Part shown: positions 23,617 to 32,541 of the stretch, piece by piece | How positions within the stretch are numbered: position 1 is the first letter of the stretch | Layout of the letters: each line of letters opens with the position of its first letter | From: Candidatus Cryptobacteroides choladohippi | GTDB taxonomy: Bacteria; Bacteroidota; Bacteroidia; Bacteroidales; UBA932 | Length of the DNA stretch: 64,000 bases | Direction of reading: 5' to 3' | NCBI GenBank assembly: GCA_018065985.1 | Contig: JAGHSF010000027.1 | Span: 1 to 64,000 of the forward strand | Program-made: the position numbers and the translations under genes | The notes under the pieces: model-generated | What the model was told of the DNA's origin: nothing | What the model saw: the letters and a program-made list of their open reading frames with translations, nothing else | The model's database searches: none

Positions 23617-25323
23617 TTATTTCCAATCGAATACAACTTCTTTTCCAAGGAGTTTCCATCTTGTGGCCCAGTCGGTCTGCATCCAGTCCAGGGGCTCTCC
23701 TATGGGGTTCTCCTGTGCGGCGATCGTGAATGCCTCACGTATGGCCGCGCGCTGCTCCTCGCCTATGGCTTCTGGCTGGGGAGAGATGAAGAGGGCGGTG
23801 CCGCTGCCTGCGCAGAGGTCAAGCCAGCGCTTTGTGTGGTCCCAGTCGACAGCGGTGGTTATGCCCACGCAGTCGGCATCCACGGAATAGAATGCGTTGT
23901 GCTGTGCCGACCTTGCCGTAAGGGTGTTGACTCCGTTGTGAACCGTGGGACCCCAGGCGCGTCCGCTGGTATCGTTGCCCGTTCTCTGAAGTTCGAACAG
24001 GCCTGCGCTGAGGTGTGAAACGGTGTTGCAGCCAATGATGCAGATGTCTCCGGCAGCCTCGCGTATGTCGCGGTAGAACTGCAGAACCACCTCGGCATTG
24101 GTAAGGGTGGTGTCGTGGAACTGCCAGTCGCCCAAGGTGATGTCGCCATTGTCCATCATGCTGTTACCCCATCTCTGGAAGATGTCGACGGTGGAGAAGT
24201 CGTGCTTGACCATCTCATATCCCCACTCGTGGTAGGTCTCGAAGCACTTGCGGATGTATTCGCGCACTTCGGGGACTGTAGGGTCGAAGTAGCGGTCGCA
24301 CTCGGAAGGATTGAACGCCGGCATGAGCAGACTCTCGTCGCAGCCCTTCCATGCAGAGAGCGGACGCATCCACAGACCGGGTCTGAATCCGGCCTGGCGT
24401 ATCTTGTCGGCCATCCTCTTCATGTCGGGGAACTTCGCGTTTGACTCGATGAATCCGCCCTTGCCCTCGAATCCCGGGTCATCCTGGAAACTGTACATCG
24501 CCCAGCCGTCGTCGATCACGAAGTACGGCTTGTTGTCGGTTTCGGGAACGAGCTCGGAGATGATCCCTGATACCTTGGTGATGAGCTCCTCGCTGTTCCT
24601 GCCATAGGCAAAGTACCAGTCGTTCACGCCGTATACGGGCTTTTCGGGAAGCTTGGGGTTGGGGCACATGAGCTTGCAGAAGCGGTGCAGGGCGTCGAAG
24701 GCGCTTTCGCCTTTCCTGCCCTTGAAGAAGAGTATGGTTGCCATCTCGAGCGTGCGTGTGCCGAGGTCGATGCCGTGGGAGCCGCTGCGCACGTCCATTG
24801 TGAGGCTGATTCCCTGTTCATCCACATTCCAGGAGCAGAAGCTGTTGCATCCGGTCATTACGCCGCAGCCGGTGCATCTGCCCTGCGGAGCTTCGCTTCG
24901 CTCATCCCTCCCGTTCATGCGGCCACGGGCGGCCACAGCTCCGCCGAGCAGACGCTCAGGCTGCTCAGCCGAGATGAAGTACCAGGGCATGGTGCGGGTG
25001 GAGTCGAGCCTGCGCCAGCCGAGGTCGCCGTAGGTGCGCTCCCAGTGGTCGCCGAGGTACAGGGCGTTCCTGCTGGTGCCGCCTTTCCACCAGGCCTTCA
25101 CGTACTTGACCTTGGTGCCGGGTGCCTTGAGTGTGGCTGCCATGCCGCCGTCCTTCTTTGTGAATCTGACGGTGACGTCGCCCGCGGTAAAGGTTCTGCC
25201 GTGTTTCTGGGCTGTGGTGACGCTGCCGTCTTCGCTTATTATCTCGATGCGGTCTGGGGTGTTGCTGCCGCCGCATACAGTGAAGGCAAGCAGAGCTGCT
25301 GCCAGTATGATCAATTTCTTCAT
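23617..25323 (-). CDS. GH36-like alpha-galactosidase family enzyme
   Basis: A 568-residue exported protein (signal MKKLIILAAALLAFTVCGG, possibly lipidated at C17). The barrel shows YFVIDDGW, the GLWMRPLS block and VKHDFSTVD, where D375 is the likely nucleophile of clan GH-D enzymes (GH27/GH36/GH31-like). The second acid is less clear, perhaps in NDTSGRAWG. The clan removes alpha-galactose, alpha-N-acetylgalactosamine or related sugars. An unusual arginine-rich insertion (about residues 130-155, GRMNGRDERSEAPQGR) interrupts the N-terminal sandwich; see findings. It overlaps the DUF1573 gene by four bases (ATGA) and precedes GH3 by 17 bases, so it is in one operon. Confidence 0.78.
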   Translation of the reverse strand: MKKLIILAAALLAFTVCGGSNTPDRIEIISEDGSVTTAQKHGRTFTAGDVTVRFTKKDGGMAATLKAPGTKVKYVKAWWKGGTSRNALYLGDHWERTYGDLGWRRLDSTRTMPWYFISAEQPERLLGGAVAARGRMNGRDERSEAPQGRCTGCGVMTGCNSFCSWNVDEQGISLTMDVRSGSHGIDLGTRTLEMATILFFKGRKGESAFDALHRFCKLMCPNPKLPEKPVYGVNDWYFAYGRNSEELITKVSGIISELVPETDNKPYFVIDDGWAMYSFQDDPGFEGKGGFIESNAKFPDMKRMADKIRQAGFRPGLWMRPLSAWKGCDESLLMPAFNPSECDRYFDPTVPEVREYIRKCFETYHEWGYEMVKHDFSTVDIFQRWGNSMMDNGDITLGDWQFHDTTLTNAEVVLQFYRDIREAAGDICIIGCNTVSHLSAGLFELQRTGNDTSGRAWGPTVHNGVNTLTARSAQHNAFYSVDADCVGITTAVDWDHTKRWLDLCAGSGTALFISPQPEAIGEEQRAAIREAFTIAAQENPIGEPLDWMQTDWATRWKLLGKEVVFDWK

Positions 25324-25688
25324 ATATGGTTGATCTTCAGTCTTATCCTTTCAACTTTCCTTTCGTCGGTGTCGAAGAGTATCACGTAGTACTCCTTCGG
25401 GCCGTATCCTCCGGCCTTAACGCTGACCTTCAGCTTCACGGTCTCGCCGGCCTTGATGCTGACGCGCCCGATGTAGGCGCTCACGCAGCTGCAGCTGGTG
25501 ACAAGCCCGCCGATGCGGAAGTCCTGGTCCGAGCTGTTGGTTATCTCGAACGTGTGGAACACGGTGCCGTCGTCGTTGCTGACGGTGCCGAAGTCCCATT
25601 CGGTCCTGTCGAATCTGATTTCATGCGCAAAAGCGCAGGAAAACGGAATCAGCACGGCCAGGATTGCGGTCAGGATGGCTCTTCTCAT
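25320..25688 (-). CDS. DUF1573 family exported protein
   Basis: A 122-residue single-domain protein with a cleavable signal peptide (residues 1-21, ...CAFAHE). The DUF1573 domain is complete: FDRTEWDFGTVSNDDG, HTFEITNSSDQDFRI, the SCSCVSA cysteine motif and GYGPKEYYVILFD. The fold is immunoglobulin-like; the function is unknown, though it often accompanies exported Bacteroidota enzymes. It lies between the GH123-like gene (2-base gap) and the GH36-like gene (4-base overlap), so it is made with them. Confidence 0.85.
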   Translation of the reverse strand: MRRAILTAILAVLIPFSCAFAHEIRFDRTEWDFGTVSNDDGTVFHTFEITNSSDQDFRIGGLVTSCSCVSAYIGRVSIKAGETVKLKVSVKAGGYGPKEYYVILFDTDERKVERIRLKINHI

Positions 25689-25690
25689 CT

Positions 25691-27346
25691 CTAGAGCTTG
25701 TTGATTACGCTGGTGAAGTTCTTGACAGCGGCCGCAGCGTCGATGGATTCGTCTGTCACGACGGTCTTGAACGGCTCGAGGGCCTTTTCAAGTTTCTGAG
25801 TGTTGGGCATATTGTATTCCTCGCGTATTATGCGGACCTTCTCGTAGTCCTGAATGCCCTGGCGCAGACGCTCGAAGCGAAGGCTGCTGCCCTCCGGATA
25901 GAGAAGCCAGGTGTCGCCGCTGACCCAGCCGCCGAAGCGGGAGTCCTTGTGCGGGTTCTCAGGCCAGCTGTTGAGTGCCCAGCGGAGGTAGCCGCTGAAC
26001 TGGCGCGCAGCACATGCGATGCCGATGTACTCGGATTCAGCCAGGGGAGAGAAGGTGAAGGTGTTCGGATGCTCGGGGCCGCAGCAGGTATAGAGGTTGG
26101 TGAAGGCGCCTTCTGCACTGCGGCGCATGATGTCCTGCCCGGTCATGGTCTTGGAGTGCTCATACCCGACAGCTATGTCGTACATGATGTCGGCAATGTC
26201 GGGAGAGTAGTTCACAGCGCCTTCGATCTTGAAGTGAGGGTCTGCCTTGCGGACGATGTCGCGGGCTGCAATCATCTGTTCTGCAGGCCTTTCGTCCATT
26301 GCTATGCAGGTCTTCTGGAACCAGCCTTTCTCGTGCAGATGCTTTGCGAAGTCGGTAAGGAAGGGAAGGATGTAGTCTTCGTATTCCTTCTCGCCGGGCG
26401 TGCTGCTGAAACTCTTGACCGATGCGGAGGCTATGTCGATGTATGCGAATCTGTATCCCCAGGGAACGATGGTGTAGCAGCCGATCTGTTCGGTCACCCC
26501 GCAGGAGAACATGAACTCGATCCACTTGTCGAACACGCTGTAGTCGTAGGTCCAGCTTCCGTCGAGGTTCTTGATCTTTGCGACCATGTCCTCGAAGGGG
26601 TCGTAGGTCTGGCAGTTCCAGGGATGCTGGATGATGGATGCGGTGATGACCTTGCCGCCAGCCTGGGCATAGCGCTCGAAGATGGGGCGCATCGCTGCGA
26701 AGTGCTCCTCACTCCAGAGGGGAACATCGAACCAGCGTGCCACTGCATAGGGGTTCTGCCAGAGGTCGAGATGGAACTTCCAGTCCTCGGGTGCGGGAAG
26801 CGTGCGCTTGCCCACGGTGACCGAGATGGGCAGGGAGTATTCCTGAGCGCCTGCCTTCAGCACTATTTTGCCTGAGTACCTGCCGGCAGCGGCGTCGCGG
26901 GGAATGTCTATCCCTATCCATACAGGGCAGGTCTTGCCCGCGCCGACCTTCCAGTTCCTGGCGGGTACCAGCCTGTCGGGCTGGGATGAGACTTCCTTGC
27001 CTATCATTCCATAGAAGTCGGCAATCACATAGTCGACAGCGCTGCATGTGATGCTTTCTGCAGGGATTACGCTCTTGCCGCACCTGAGTTCGCTTGCGCT
27101 TACGCTGATGACGGATTCGGGGCCTGCCTTGAAGATGGCCTGGGCGTTGATGCGCTCGCCTTTCCAGCCACCCAGAACGGGAGCCTTGACCACGGGAGCG
27201 CCGGGAACAGCCTCGCCGCCGGTGTAGATGGTTCCGTCCTGCATGTATCTCACGTCAGCCGAGCCCCATTTGAATGTTGATGCGGACTGTGCCGCCGCTC
27301 CTGCGCACAACGCTGCAAGGATTATCGATGCAAATACTTTTTTCAT
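25691..27346 (-). CDS. GH123-like (DUF4091) exported glycoside hydrolase
   Basis: A 551-residue protein with signal peptide (residues 1-19, ...AGAAAQ). An N-terminal beta-sandwich (about 25-180, ending LPISVTVGKRTLPAP) precedes a TIM barrel. The barrel carries HLDLWQNPYAVAR and the paired acids D351-E352 in AMDERP, the Asp-Glu arrangement used by GH123 beta-N-acetylgalactosaminidases with substrate-assisted catalysis. The DUF4091 C-terminus includes RWALNSWPENP and GDTWLLYPEG. Its substrate is probably a terminal N-acetylhexosamine or related sugar. It is second in the operon, five bases after the EEP gene and two before DUF1573. Confidence 0.75.
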   Translation of the reverse strand: MKKVFASIILAALCAGAAAQSASTFKWGSADVRYMQDGTIYTGGEAVPGAPVVKAPVLGGWKGERINAQAIFKAGPESVISVSASELRCGKSVIPAESITCSAVDYVIADFYGMIGKEVSSQPDRLVPARNWKVGAGKTCPVWIGIDIPRDAAAGRYSGKIVLKAGAQEYSLPISVTVGKRTLPAPEDWKFHLDLWQNPYAVARWFDVPLWSEEHFAAMRPIFERYAQAGGKVITASIIQHPWNCQTYDPFEDMVAKIKNLDGSWTYDYSVFDKWIEFMFSCGVTEQIGCYTIVPWGYRFAYIDIASASVKSFSSTPGEKEYEDYILPFLTDFAKHLHEKGWFQKTCIAMDERPAEQMIAARDIVRKADPHFKIEGAVNYSPDIADIMYDIAVGYEHSKTMTGQDIMRRSAEGAFTNLYTCCGPEHPNTFTFSPLAESEYIGIACAARQFSGYLRWALNSWPENPHKDSRFGGWVSGDTWLLYPEGSSLRFERLRQGIQDYEKVRIIREEYNMPNTQKLEKALEPFKTVVTDESIDAAAAVKNFTSVINKL

Positions 27347-27351
27347 GGATG

Positions 27352-28239
27352 TCAGAGTTTGATTTGTGCCATGACGGGGCAGTGGTCGGAGATGAACTTC
27401 CCGTTCCTCTTCTGAGGAAGCATCTCGTAGTATGAGCAGCTGCCCTGGCTGATGAATATGTAGTCGATGATGTCCGGCTGCCTGTTTGCGGGAACCATCT
27501 TTGCGATCACGCTGTAGTCGGTGTATCCATGGTAGCTTGAAGGGTTGAGCTTCTTCTCGGCAGCAATGTCGTAAGCATGGATAAGGCCGAGCTCCTTGAC
27601 GTATCTGATGTCGTCGGAGTCTTTTCCGGAGTTGAAGTCTCCTGTGATGATCATCGGACAGTCACCGCCGATTTCCTTTGCCTTCTTGCAAAGAAGCTTG
27701 ACGCCCTCGCGCCGTGCAACGGCACCTACATGGTCGAGATGGGTGTTTACAAAGAAGAAGCGCTTTCCCGTTGCCTTCTCCTCGAGAAATGCCCATGATG
27801 CGATGCGTATGCATGCAGCATCCCAGCCAAGACTCGGGACATCGGGTGTCTCGCTGAGCCAGAAGTTGCCGCACTCGATGGCCTTGAAACGGTCCTTGCG
27901 GTAGAAGATGGCAGAATACTCGCCGTCCTCCTTGCCGTCCTCGCGTGCAACTCCGACGGATGCATAGCCCTTGAGCTTTCTGTCGAGGAACTTCTTCTGG
28001 TAGTTGAGTGCCTCCTGTGTTCCGATGATGTCTGCCTTCGTCTCCTTGATGGCAGCAGCGTAAAGGTCTTTTCTGTTGTTCCAGCAGTTCTCGCCGTCAT
28101 CGGCTGCACCATAGCGTACGTTGGTGGTGACAACCTTGAGGTCGAGGTCAAGAGCCTTTTTCTCTGTATCCTGAGCCAGGGCGGAAAGCTGGCCGCAGAG
28201 CAGGGCTGCAATGGCAGCGAATGTGTAGATTTTTCCCAT
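27352..28239 (-). CDS. Exported endonuclease/exonuclease/phosphatase (EEP) family hydrolase
   Basis: A 295-residue protein with signal peptide (residues 1-22, ...LSALAQ). EEP motifs appear in order: VTTNVRYGA, DIIGTQEALNYQ (metal-binding Glu), NTHLDHVGAVAR, ITGDFNSGKDS and the C-terminal SDHCPVMAQ. Exported Bacteroidota members of this family cleave phosphodiester or phosphomonoester bonds in sugar or lipid substrates. It is the first gene of the GH123-like, DUF1573, GH36-like, GH3 operon and is divergent from the AraC-type regulator 59 bases away. ATG 28239 is chosen over a TTG three codons earlier. Confidence 0.82.
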   Translation of the reverse strand: MGKIYTFAAIAALLCGQLSALAQDTEKKALDLDLKVVTTNVRYGAADDGENCWNNRKDLYAAAIKETKADIIGTQEALNYQKKFLDRKLKGYASVGVAREDGKEDGEYSAIFYRKDRFKAIECGNFWLSETPDVPSLGWDAACIRIASWAFLEEKATGKRFFFVNTHLDHVGAVARREGVKLLCKKAKEIGGDCPMIITGDFNSGKDSDDIRYVKELGLIHAYDIAAEKKLNPSSYHGYTDYSVIAKMVPANRQPDIIDYIFISQGSCSYYEMLPQKRNGKFISDHCPVMAQIKL

Positions 28240-28241
28240 GA

Positions 28242-28272
28242 TTGGCAATTTGTCCGATTTATGTTATTTTTG
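28242..28272 (+). promoter_or_regulatory. Promoter of the AraC-type regulator gene
   Basis: TTG at 28242-28244, a 20-base gap and a perfect TATTTTTG at 28265-28272 match the consensus, 26 bases before the ATG at 28299. The box for the divergent EEP operon is not evident in the same gap. Confidence 0.65.
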
Positions 28273-28281
28273 TTCCGTAAT

Positions 28282-28297
28282 TCCTCAAATCCCGAAA
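28282..28297. promoter_or_regulatory. Candidate operator (TCCTCAAATCCCGAAA)
   Basis: This 16-mer lies just before the regulator ATG and recurs exactly at 51871-51886, upstream of the phosphatase operon; a partial copy is at 39571-39589, upstream of SusC 1. Read on the minus strand it is two similar 8-mers in tandem (TTTCGGGA, TTTGAGGA), as expected for an AraC-family site. Confidence 0.4.
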
Positions 28298-28298
28298 T

Positions 28299-29462
28299 AT
28301 GGCACGCATTATCCTGATGACCGACTTCGCGGAAGCTTACGCCCGAAGACTTCTCCTTGGCATTGCCGAATTCGCCAGAAACGAGCATGAAGCCTGGAGT
28401 CTGTCCCGTCTGCCCATCTCCACGAAGGAGAAGGTCGGCATACCCGGCCTGGTGGAGTACGCGGTCTCAACCCATGCTGATGCGATTATCGGCCAGTTCG
28501 ACCACTCCGATGACATCACCCTGTTCAAGAAGGCCGGCATCATAGTGATAGCACAGGACTTCAGGCAGCGCTTCATCGACATCCCCAACATCACCGCCAA
28601 TCACTTCGAGGCCGGCAAGCTTGGCGCCGAGTATTTCCTGAAGAAGGGATTCAACAGCTTCGCCTTCTATGGCCCCAAGGATGTGGTCTTTTCCGAGGAA
28701 CGTTGCGAGGGCTTCAGGGAAACGGTCAAGCAAGCGCGCCCTGATGCGATGGTGTCGTCACTTCTCGTGAACGGAAACGGCATCTGGGGCTACGACATGG
28801 ATGAACTCGAGCTATGGCTGAGTTACCTGCCCAAACCCGTTGCAATCATGGCCTGCGATGACAGCTGGGCCTGCTACATTACCGAATTCTGCCAGACTGC
28901 CCGGGTCAACAACCCCAGGGCTTCGTTCAGAATTCCCGAAGACATTGCTGTGCTGGGTGTCGACAATGACGAACCGATCTGCAAGCTTTCGTACCCCAAC
29001 CTGTCGTCCATCGACCAGGATGTCGAGAAGGCAGGTTTCAAGGTCGCAAAGATGATTTCCGAGATGATTGCCAATCCCGGATACCCGGTTGACAACATCT
29101 ACGTGAAGCTCGGCAACGTCATCACCCGTCAGTCGTCTGACATATTCGTCAACGATGACCCGTATATTGCGCGTGTTCTCAAGTATATCCACGAAAACCT
29201 CAATCAGAAGCTGTCTGTCGATGACATCGTTGCACAGGTGCCTCTTTCCAGGCGGCTGCTTGAGGTCAGATTCCGCAGCAGGATGGGTACATCAATCTAC
29301 AACTACATCAAGAATGTGAGGGTGGAGAAGATGGCCGAACTTCTGAAGAACGGAATGACCGTGTCCGAAGCTGCATTCGACCTCGGTTTCGGAGATATCA
29401 AGAATATTTCAAGGATCTTCAAAAGCGTCAAAGGGGTTGCCCCCTCTGACTACTTGAAATAA
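28299..29462 (+). CDS. XylR-type regulator: sugar-binding LacI-like domain with AraC DNA-binding domain
   Basis: A 387-residue cytoplasmic transcription factor. Residues about 3-275 form a LacI/periplasmic-binding-like sensor (ILMTDFAEAYARRLLLGI, ITANHFEAGKLGAEYFLKKG, VLGVDNDEPICKLSYPNLSSI), as in xylose regulator XylR. Residues about 288-387 hold two AraC helix-turn-helices (LSVDDIVAQVPLSRRLLEVRFR and the SVKGVAPSDYLK end). It has its own promoter, is divergent from the EEP-GH operon and convergent with GH92 gene 2, so local control of the island is likely. A 16-mer shared with the phosphatase operon promoter sits at its start codon. The ligand is probably a monosaccharide or small glycan released by this island. 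Confidence 0.85.
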   Translation: MARIILMTDFAEAYARRLLLGIAEFARNEHEAWSLSRLPISTKEKVGIPGLVEYAVSTHADAIIGQFDHSDDITLFKKAGIIVIAQDFRQRFIDIPNITANHFEAGKLGAEYFLKKGFNSFAFYGPKDVVFSEERCEGFRETVKQARPDAMVSSLLVNGNGIWGYDMDELELWLSYLPKPVAIMACDDSWACYITEFCQTARVNNPRASFRIPEDIAVLGVDNDEPICKLSYPNLSSIDQDVEKAGFKVAKMISEMIANPGYPVDNIYVKLGNVITRQSSDIFVNDDPYIARVLKYIHENLNQKLSVDDIVAQVPLSRRLLEVRFRSRMGTSIYNYIKNVRVEKMAELLKNGMTVSEAAFDLGFGDIKNISRIFKSVKGVAPSDYLK

Positions 29463-29479
29463 GTTCAATTATGTGGTGC

Positions 29480-29516
29480 CAGAGAACTTCTCATCATTTG
29501 ATGAAGAAGTTCTCTG
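29480..29516. terminator. Shared convergent terminator hairpin
   Basis: A long inverted repeat (CAGAGAACTTCTCATCA and its near mate) overlaps the stop codon of the GH92 gene and lies 18 bases after the regulator stop. There is no strong T-run, so it may act as a bidirectional stop or mRNA end stabiliser. Confidence 0.45.
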
Positions 29517-32439
29517 CAGGTATGATTTCCCATTTGCCGTCACGCTCCCAGTATATTGAGAGCTCCTCTCCTTCATAGCTCTCGATGTACTTGAGAGTGA
29601 AGGGGTGGATGCCGGCCTCGAGAGGAATGAATCCTCTCATCATGGTTGCTGAGTGGGTGCCGTCGTTGTCGACTGCGTCCCTGCCGTCGATCTGGAGAAG
29701 ACCGCCGTCGTCGCAGAGGAGACCGAACTTCCATACACCGGTTGAAGGTATGTTCAGGTAGCCGGTGTAGATGAGTCCGTAGTAGTCTTCCTGCTCTGCA
29801 GGGTCAAGTACCGGATACTCAAGGGTTCCTTCCTTCACGAAGGTGCCGAGCTTGAGGATGTCGTCGGTGCATGAGAAGTCGCCGGTGTAGTACTTGTAGT
29901 TCACGCCATTCTGTGTGAACTTGCCAGCTGTGGGCTCGATGTAGTGGCACTTCTGCGCGGTGGTCTTGAACTCGATGCTCTCCCTGCCGTCCTTGAATGC
30001 CTTTGCGCGCACTGTGGTGGTCTCGGTCATTGTGAAAGGAGCGGTGTAGAGAGGCGAAGAGAGTGTGGGCTCGCTGCCATCGACAGTGTAGTGTATTTCG
30101 GTGCCCTCGGTGCGTGAACCGAGAGTCATCGTGAGATGCTCGAGGAAGAGGTCGATCCTGCCGCCCTCGACTGTGTACCATACAGGTGAGATGAGGGGAT
30201 TCTCGTCGGTGGTGATCGAAGCGGGACGTGCCTCCTTTGCTGTCCAGAGTTCCTTGTTGGGCTGTTTGCCGAGGTTGAACTTCAGCTCGCCGCCCTCAAG
30301 AAGCTGAGCGTAGGTGACGTATGCCTTGTCGATGGTCCTTCCGTTGAGCTCCACGCTCTGGATGTAGGGATTGTGTGCGGGATCGTTGGCGGTAATGGTG
30401 AGCTTTCTGCCGGAGGGCATATTGATGGTAGCAGACTCGAACAGAGGACTGGTCAATGTGTATTCCAGGCTTCCGGGACAAACCTCATATAGGCCGAGAG
30501 CCGACATTATGTACCATGCGCTCATCTGTCCGCAGTCCTCATTGCCGGAAATGCCCTCGGGGGTGTCCTGGTACATCTCATTGAGCATTCTGCGGGTAAG
30601 CTCCTGGGTCTTCCAGGGCTGTCCGAGCCAGTTGTAGATGTAGGTGATATGGTGGCTGGGCTCGTTGCCGTGCACGTATTGGCCTACGAAGCCTGTCATG
30701 TCGCTCACGTGTCCCGCAGTCTCGGAAGAGACGGTGAAGATGCTGTCGAGAGCAGCGATGAACTGCTCCTCGCCGCCGAGAAGGTCGCCCAGGCCCTTGA
30801 AGTCCTGAGGAGTGAAGAACCTGTACTGCCATGCGTTGGCCTCGGTGTACTCGCGGCTGGTCTCAACGGGGTTGAAAGGCTCTACCATGCTGCCGTCGAG
30901 GTTGCGGCCGCGCATGAATCCTGTGCTGCCGTCGAATACATACTGGAAGCTCTGGGCCCTCTTGTAGTACTCGGCTGCTATGTCAGCCTTGCCCAGGAAT
31001 TCGGCGAACTTGGCGATGCACCAGTCGTCGTAGGCGTACTCCAAAGCGGCGGAAACGGCCTCGCGCACCTTGTTCGCGGGTATGTAGTAGAGGTCCTTGT
31101 AGTAGTTTGAACCCTTTGCGTTCTTGTTTGACGACTCGACCATTGCCTCGAGAGCGTACTCGGGGTCGATCTCGGGAACTATTCCCTTGAAGCATGCGTC
31201 AACGATGAAAGGTACGCTGTGGTAGCCGATCATGCAGTCGGTCTCACCTGAAGCGAGGGGCCAGATGGGAAGCTCCCCGGTTGCATTGTACATGTCGAGG
31301 CAGCTGAATACGATGTCGTGCAGCTGCTGGGGATAGATCAGTGAAGAGAGGGGCAGCCATGCGCGGAAAGTGTCCCACAGAGAAAGGGTCGAATATGTCT
31401 TGCCGAAGCCGGCGCGGGCTACCTGGCCGTTGTTGCGGCGGAAGTATCCGCCCAGGTCGGAAGTGGTGTTGGGCACGACGGCCGTATGGTAGAGGGCTGT
31501 GTAGAATGACCTCTTCTGTGCTCTGGTGCCTCCTTCTACCTGGACGTTGCCGAGCAGGCTTGCCCATTCGGCCTTGGCGTCGCGGCAGACTCCGTCGAAG
31601 TCGAATACATACGAGCCTCCCTCGAGGTCGAGGTTGTGCCTTGCATTTTCGTATGATACCTGTGATACGCCCACCTTTGCAACCACCTGGCCTTCTCCGT
31701 CCTTGAATTTGAGGATTATCTGGCGGTTGTTGCTTGTGCATGCCTGGGCTGCCTCGGCGAACTTGTGGTCGTCAACGTACTGAACAGAGTCGAATTCCTG
31801 GTTGAACTGGGCTACGAAGTAGATGTACTCGTCAGGAACCCACGCTGTTGTACGGCGCATTCCGCAGACCTCGTCAGGTGCGGACTGGAAGAGCTCCACC
31901 TCGTGGATGGTCTCGTCGGTGATGCCGTGGTTCATGTCGATGATGAGCGTGTGGGGCTTGCCCTTGGTCCATGCGTAGCGGTGCCAGCCTGTGTGTGTTG
32001 TGGCTGTGAGCTCAGCCTGGATGCCTTCGTTCCTGAAGAATACGGAATAGTATCCGGGAGTTGCGCTCTCGTCCTTGTGGCTGTATTTGAGGTGCTCGTA
32101 GATGTCGCCCTCACGGCTGAGGTCCACTTCCTTCGATGTGGGGTGGAAGAGGATGTCGGCAAGGTCGGCACATCCTGTGCCGCTGAGGTGGTTGTGTGAG
32201 AAGCCTATGATCGAGTCTCGGTCGTAGTGGTATCCCGAACATGCGTCCCAGACTCCGCGATAGTTGTCGGGGCTCAGCTGTACTGCTCCGAAGGGAGTGG
32301 TGGCGCCGGGGTAGGTGTGACCGTGGAAGCCCGTTCCGATGAACGGGTCGACGAAGTCGATGGGGCTCTTTTCTGCAGGTTTGCAGGCAAATACGATGGC
32401 AGCTGTTGCGGCCAGGGCAATAAATGGCTTTTTCATCAT
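29494..32439 (-). CDS. GH92 family alpha-mannosidase with chitobiase-type and PA14-like C-terminal domains
   Basis: A 981-residue lipoprotein (signal ending IVFACK, cysteine near residue 19). GH92 covers about residues 25-740, with DPFIGTGFHGHTYPGA at the N-terminus and the family block GNEDCGQMSAWYIMSALGLY. About 760-830 is a chitobiase/hexosaminidase C-terminal-like beta module (EIHYTVDGSEPTLSS, TTTVRAKAFKDG). About 845-981 is a PA14-like domain (GYLNIPSTGVWKFGL, CDDGGLLQIDGR, IYWERDGKWEIIPAE). The last two are probably glycan-binding. It is followed by the divergent regulator and sits downstream of SusC/D pair 1, so it belongs to that locus. ATG at 32439 or 32436 is used. A perfect TATCTTTG promoter box precedes it. 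Confidence 0.9.
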   Translation of the reverse strand: MMKKPFIALAATAAIVFACKPAEKSPIDFVDPFIGTGFHGHTYPGATTPFGAVQLSPDNYRGVWDACSGYHYDRDSIIGFSHNHLSGTGCADLADILFHPTSKEVDLSREGDIYEHLKYSHKDESATPGYYSVFFRNEGIQAELTATTHTGWHRYAWTKGKPHTLIIDMNHGITDETIHEVELFQSAPDEVCGMRRTTAWVPDEYIYFVAQFNQEFDSVQYVDDHKFAEAAQACTSNNRQIILKFKDGEGQVVAKVGVSQVSYENARHNLDLEGGSYVFDFDGVCRDAKAEWASLLGNVQVEGGTRAQKRSFYTALYHTAVVPNTTSDLGGYFRRNNGQVARAGFGKTYSTLSLWDTFRAWLPLSSLIYPQQLHDIVFSCLDMYNATGELPIWPLASGETDCMIGYHSVPFIVDACFKGIVPEIDPEYALEAMVESSNKNAKGSNYYKDLYYIPANKVREAVSAALEYAYDDWCIAKFAEFLGKADIAAEYYKRAQSFQYVFDGSTGFMRGRNLDGSMVEPFNPVETSREYTEANAWQYRFFTPQDFKGLGDLLGGEEQFIAALDSIFTVSSETAGHVSDMTGFVGQYVHGNEPSHHITYIYNWLGQPWKTQELTRRMLNEMYQDTPEGISGNEDCGQMSAWYIMSALGLYEVCPGSLEYTLTSPLFESATINMPSGRKLTITANDPAHNPYIQSVELNGRTIDKAYVTYAQLLEGGELKFNLGKQPNKELWTAKEARPASITTDENPLISPVWYTVEGGRIDLFLEHLTMTLGSRTEGTEIHYTVDGSEPTLSSPLYTAPFTMTETTTVRAKAFKDGRESIEFKTTAQKCHYIEPTAGKFTQNGVNYKYYTGDFSCTDDILKLGTFVKEGTLEYPVLDPAEQEDYYGLIYTGYLNIPSTGVWKFGLLCDDGGLLQIDGRDAVDNDGTHSATMMRGFIPLEAGIHPFTLKYIESYEGEELSIYWERDGKWEIIPAENFFIK

Positions 32440-32458
32440 TAACTTTGTATATATCATA

Positions 32459-32466
32459 CAAAGATA
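32459..32466 (-). promoter_or_regulatory. -7 box of the second GH92 gene
   Basis: A perfect TATCTTTG on the minus strand about 19 bases before the ATG. It lies just past the SusD-locus terminator at 32496-32522, so the gene has its own transcript. Confidence 0.55.
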
Positions 32467-32495
32467 ACAAGAATACTGCAATTTAAGAACAAAAA

Positions 32496-32522
32496 AACAG
32501 GGTGGCTTTTGGCCACCCTGTT
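32496..32522 (-). terminator. Terminator after the SusC/D 1 operon
   Basis: A perfect 11-base stem (AACAGGGTGGC and mate, five-base loop) is followed on the minus strand by a run of T. It lies 20 bases after the stop of the beta-helix lipoprotein gene. Confidence 0.85.
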
Positions 32523-32541
32523 GGAAATTATTGAGGTACGA

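Noticed and set aside
25664..26875. A 403-codon plus-strand open frame
   Set aside because: It is a shadow of the GH123-like gene, with leucine-valine-rich, non-family protein sequence.
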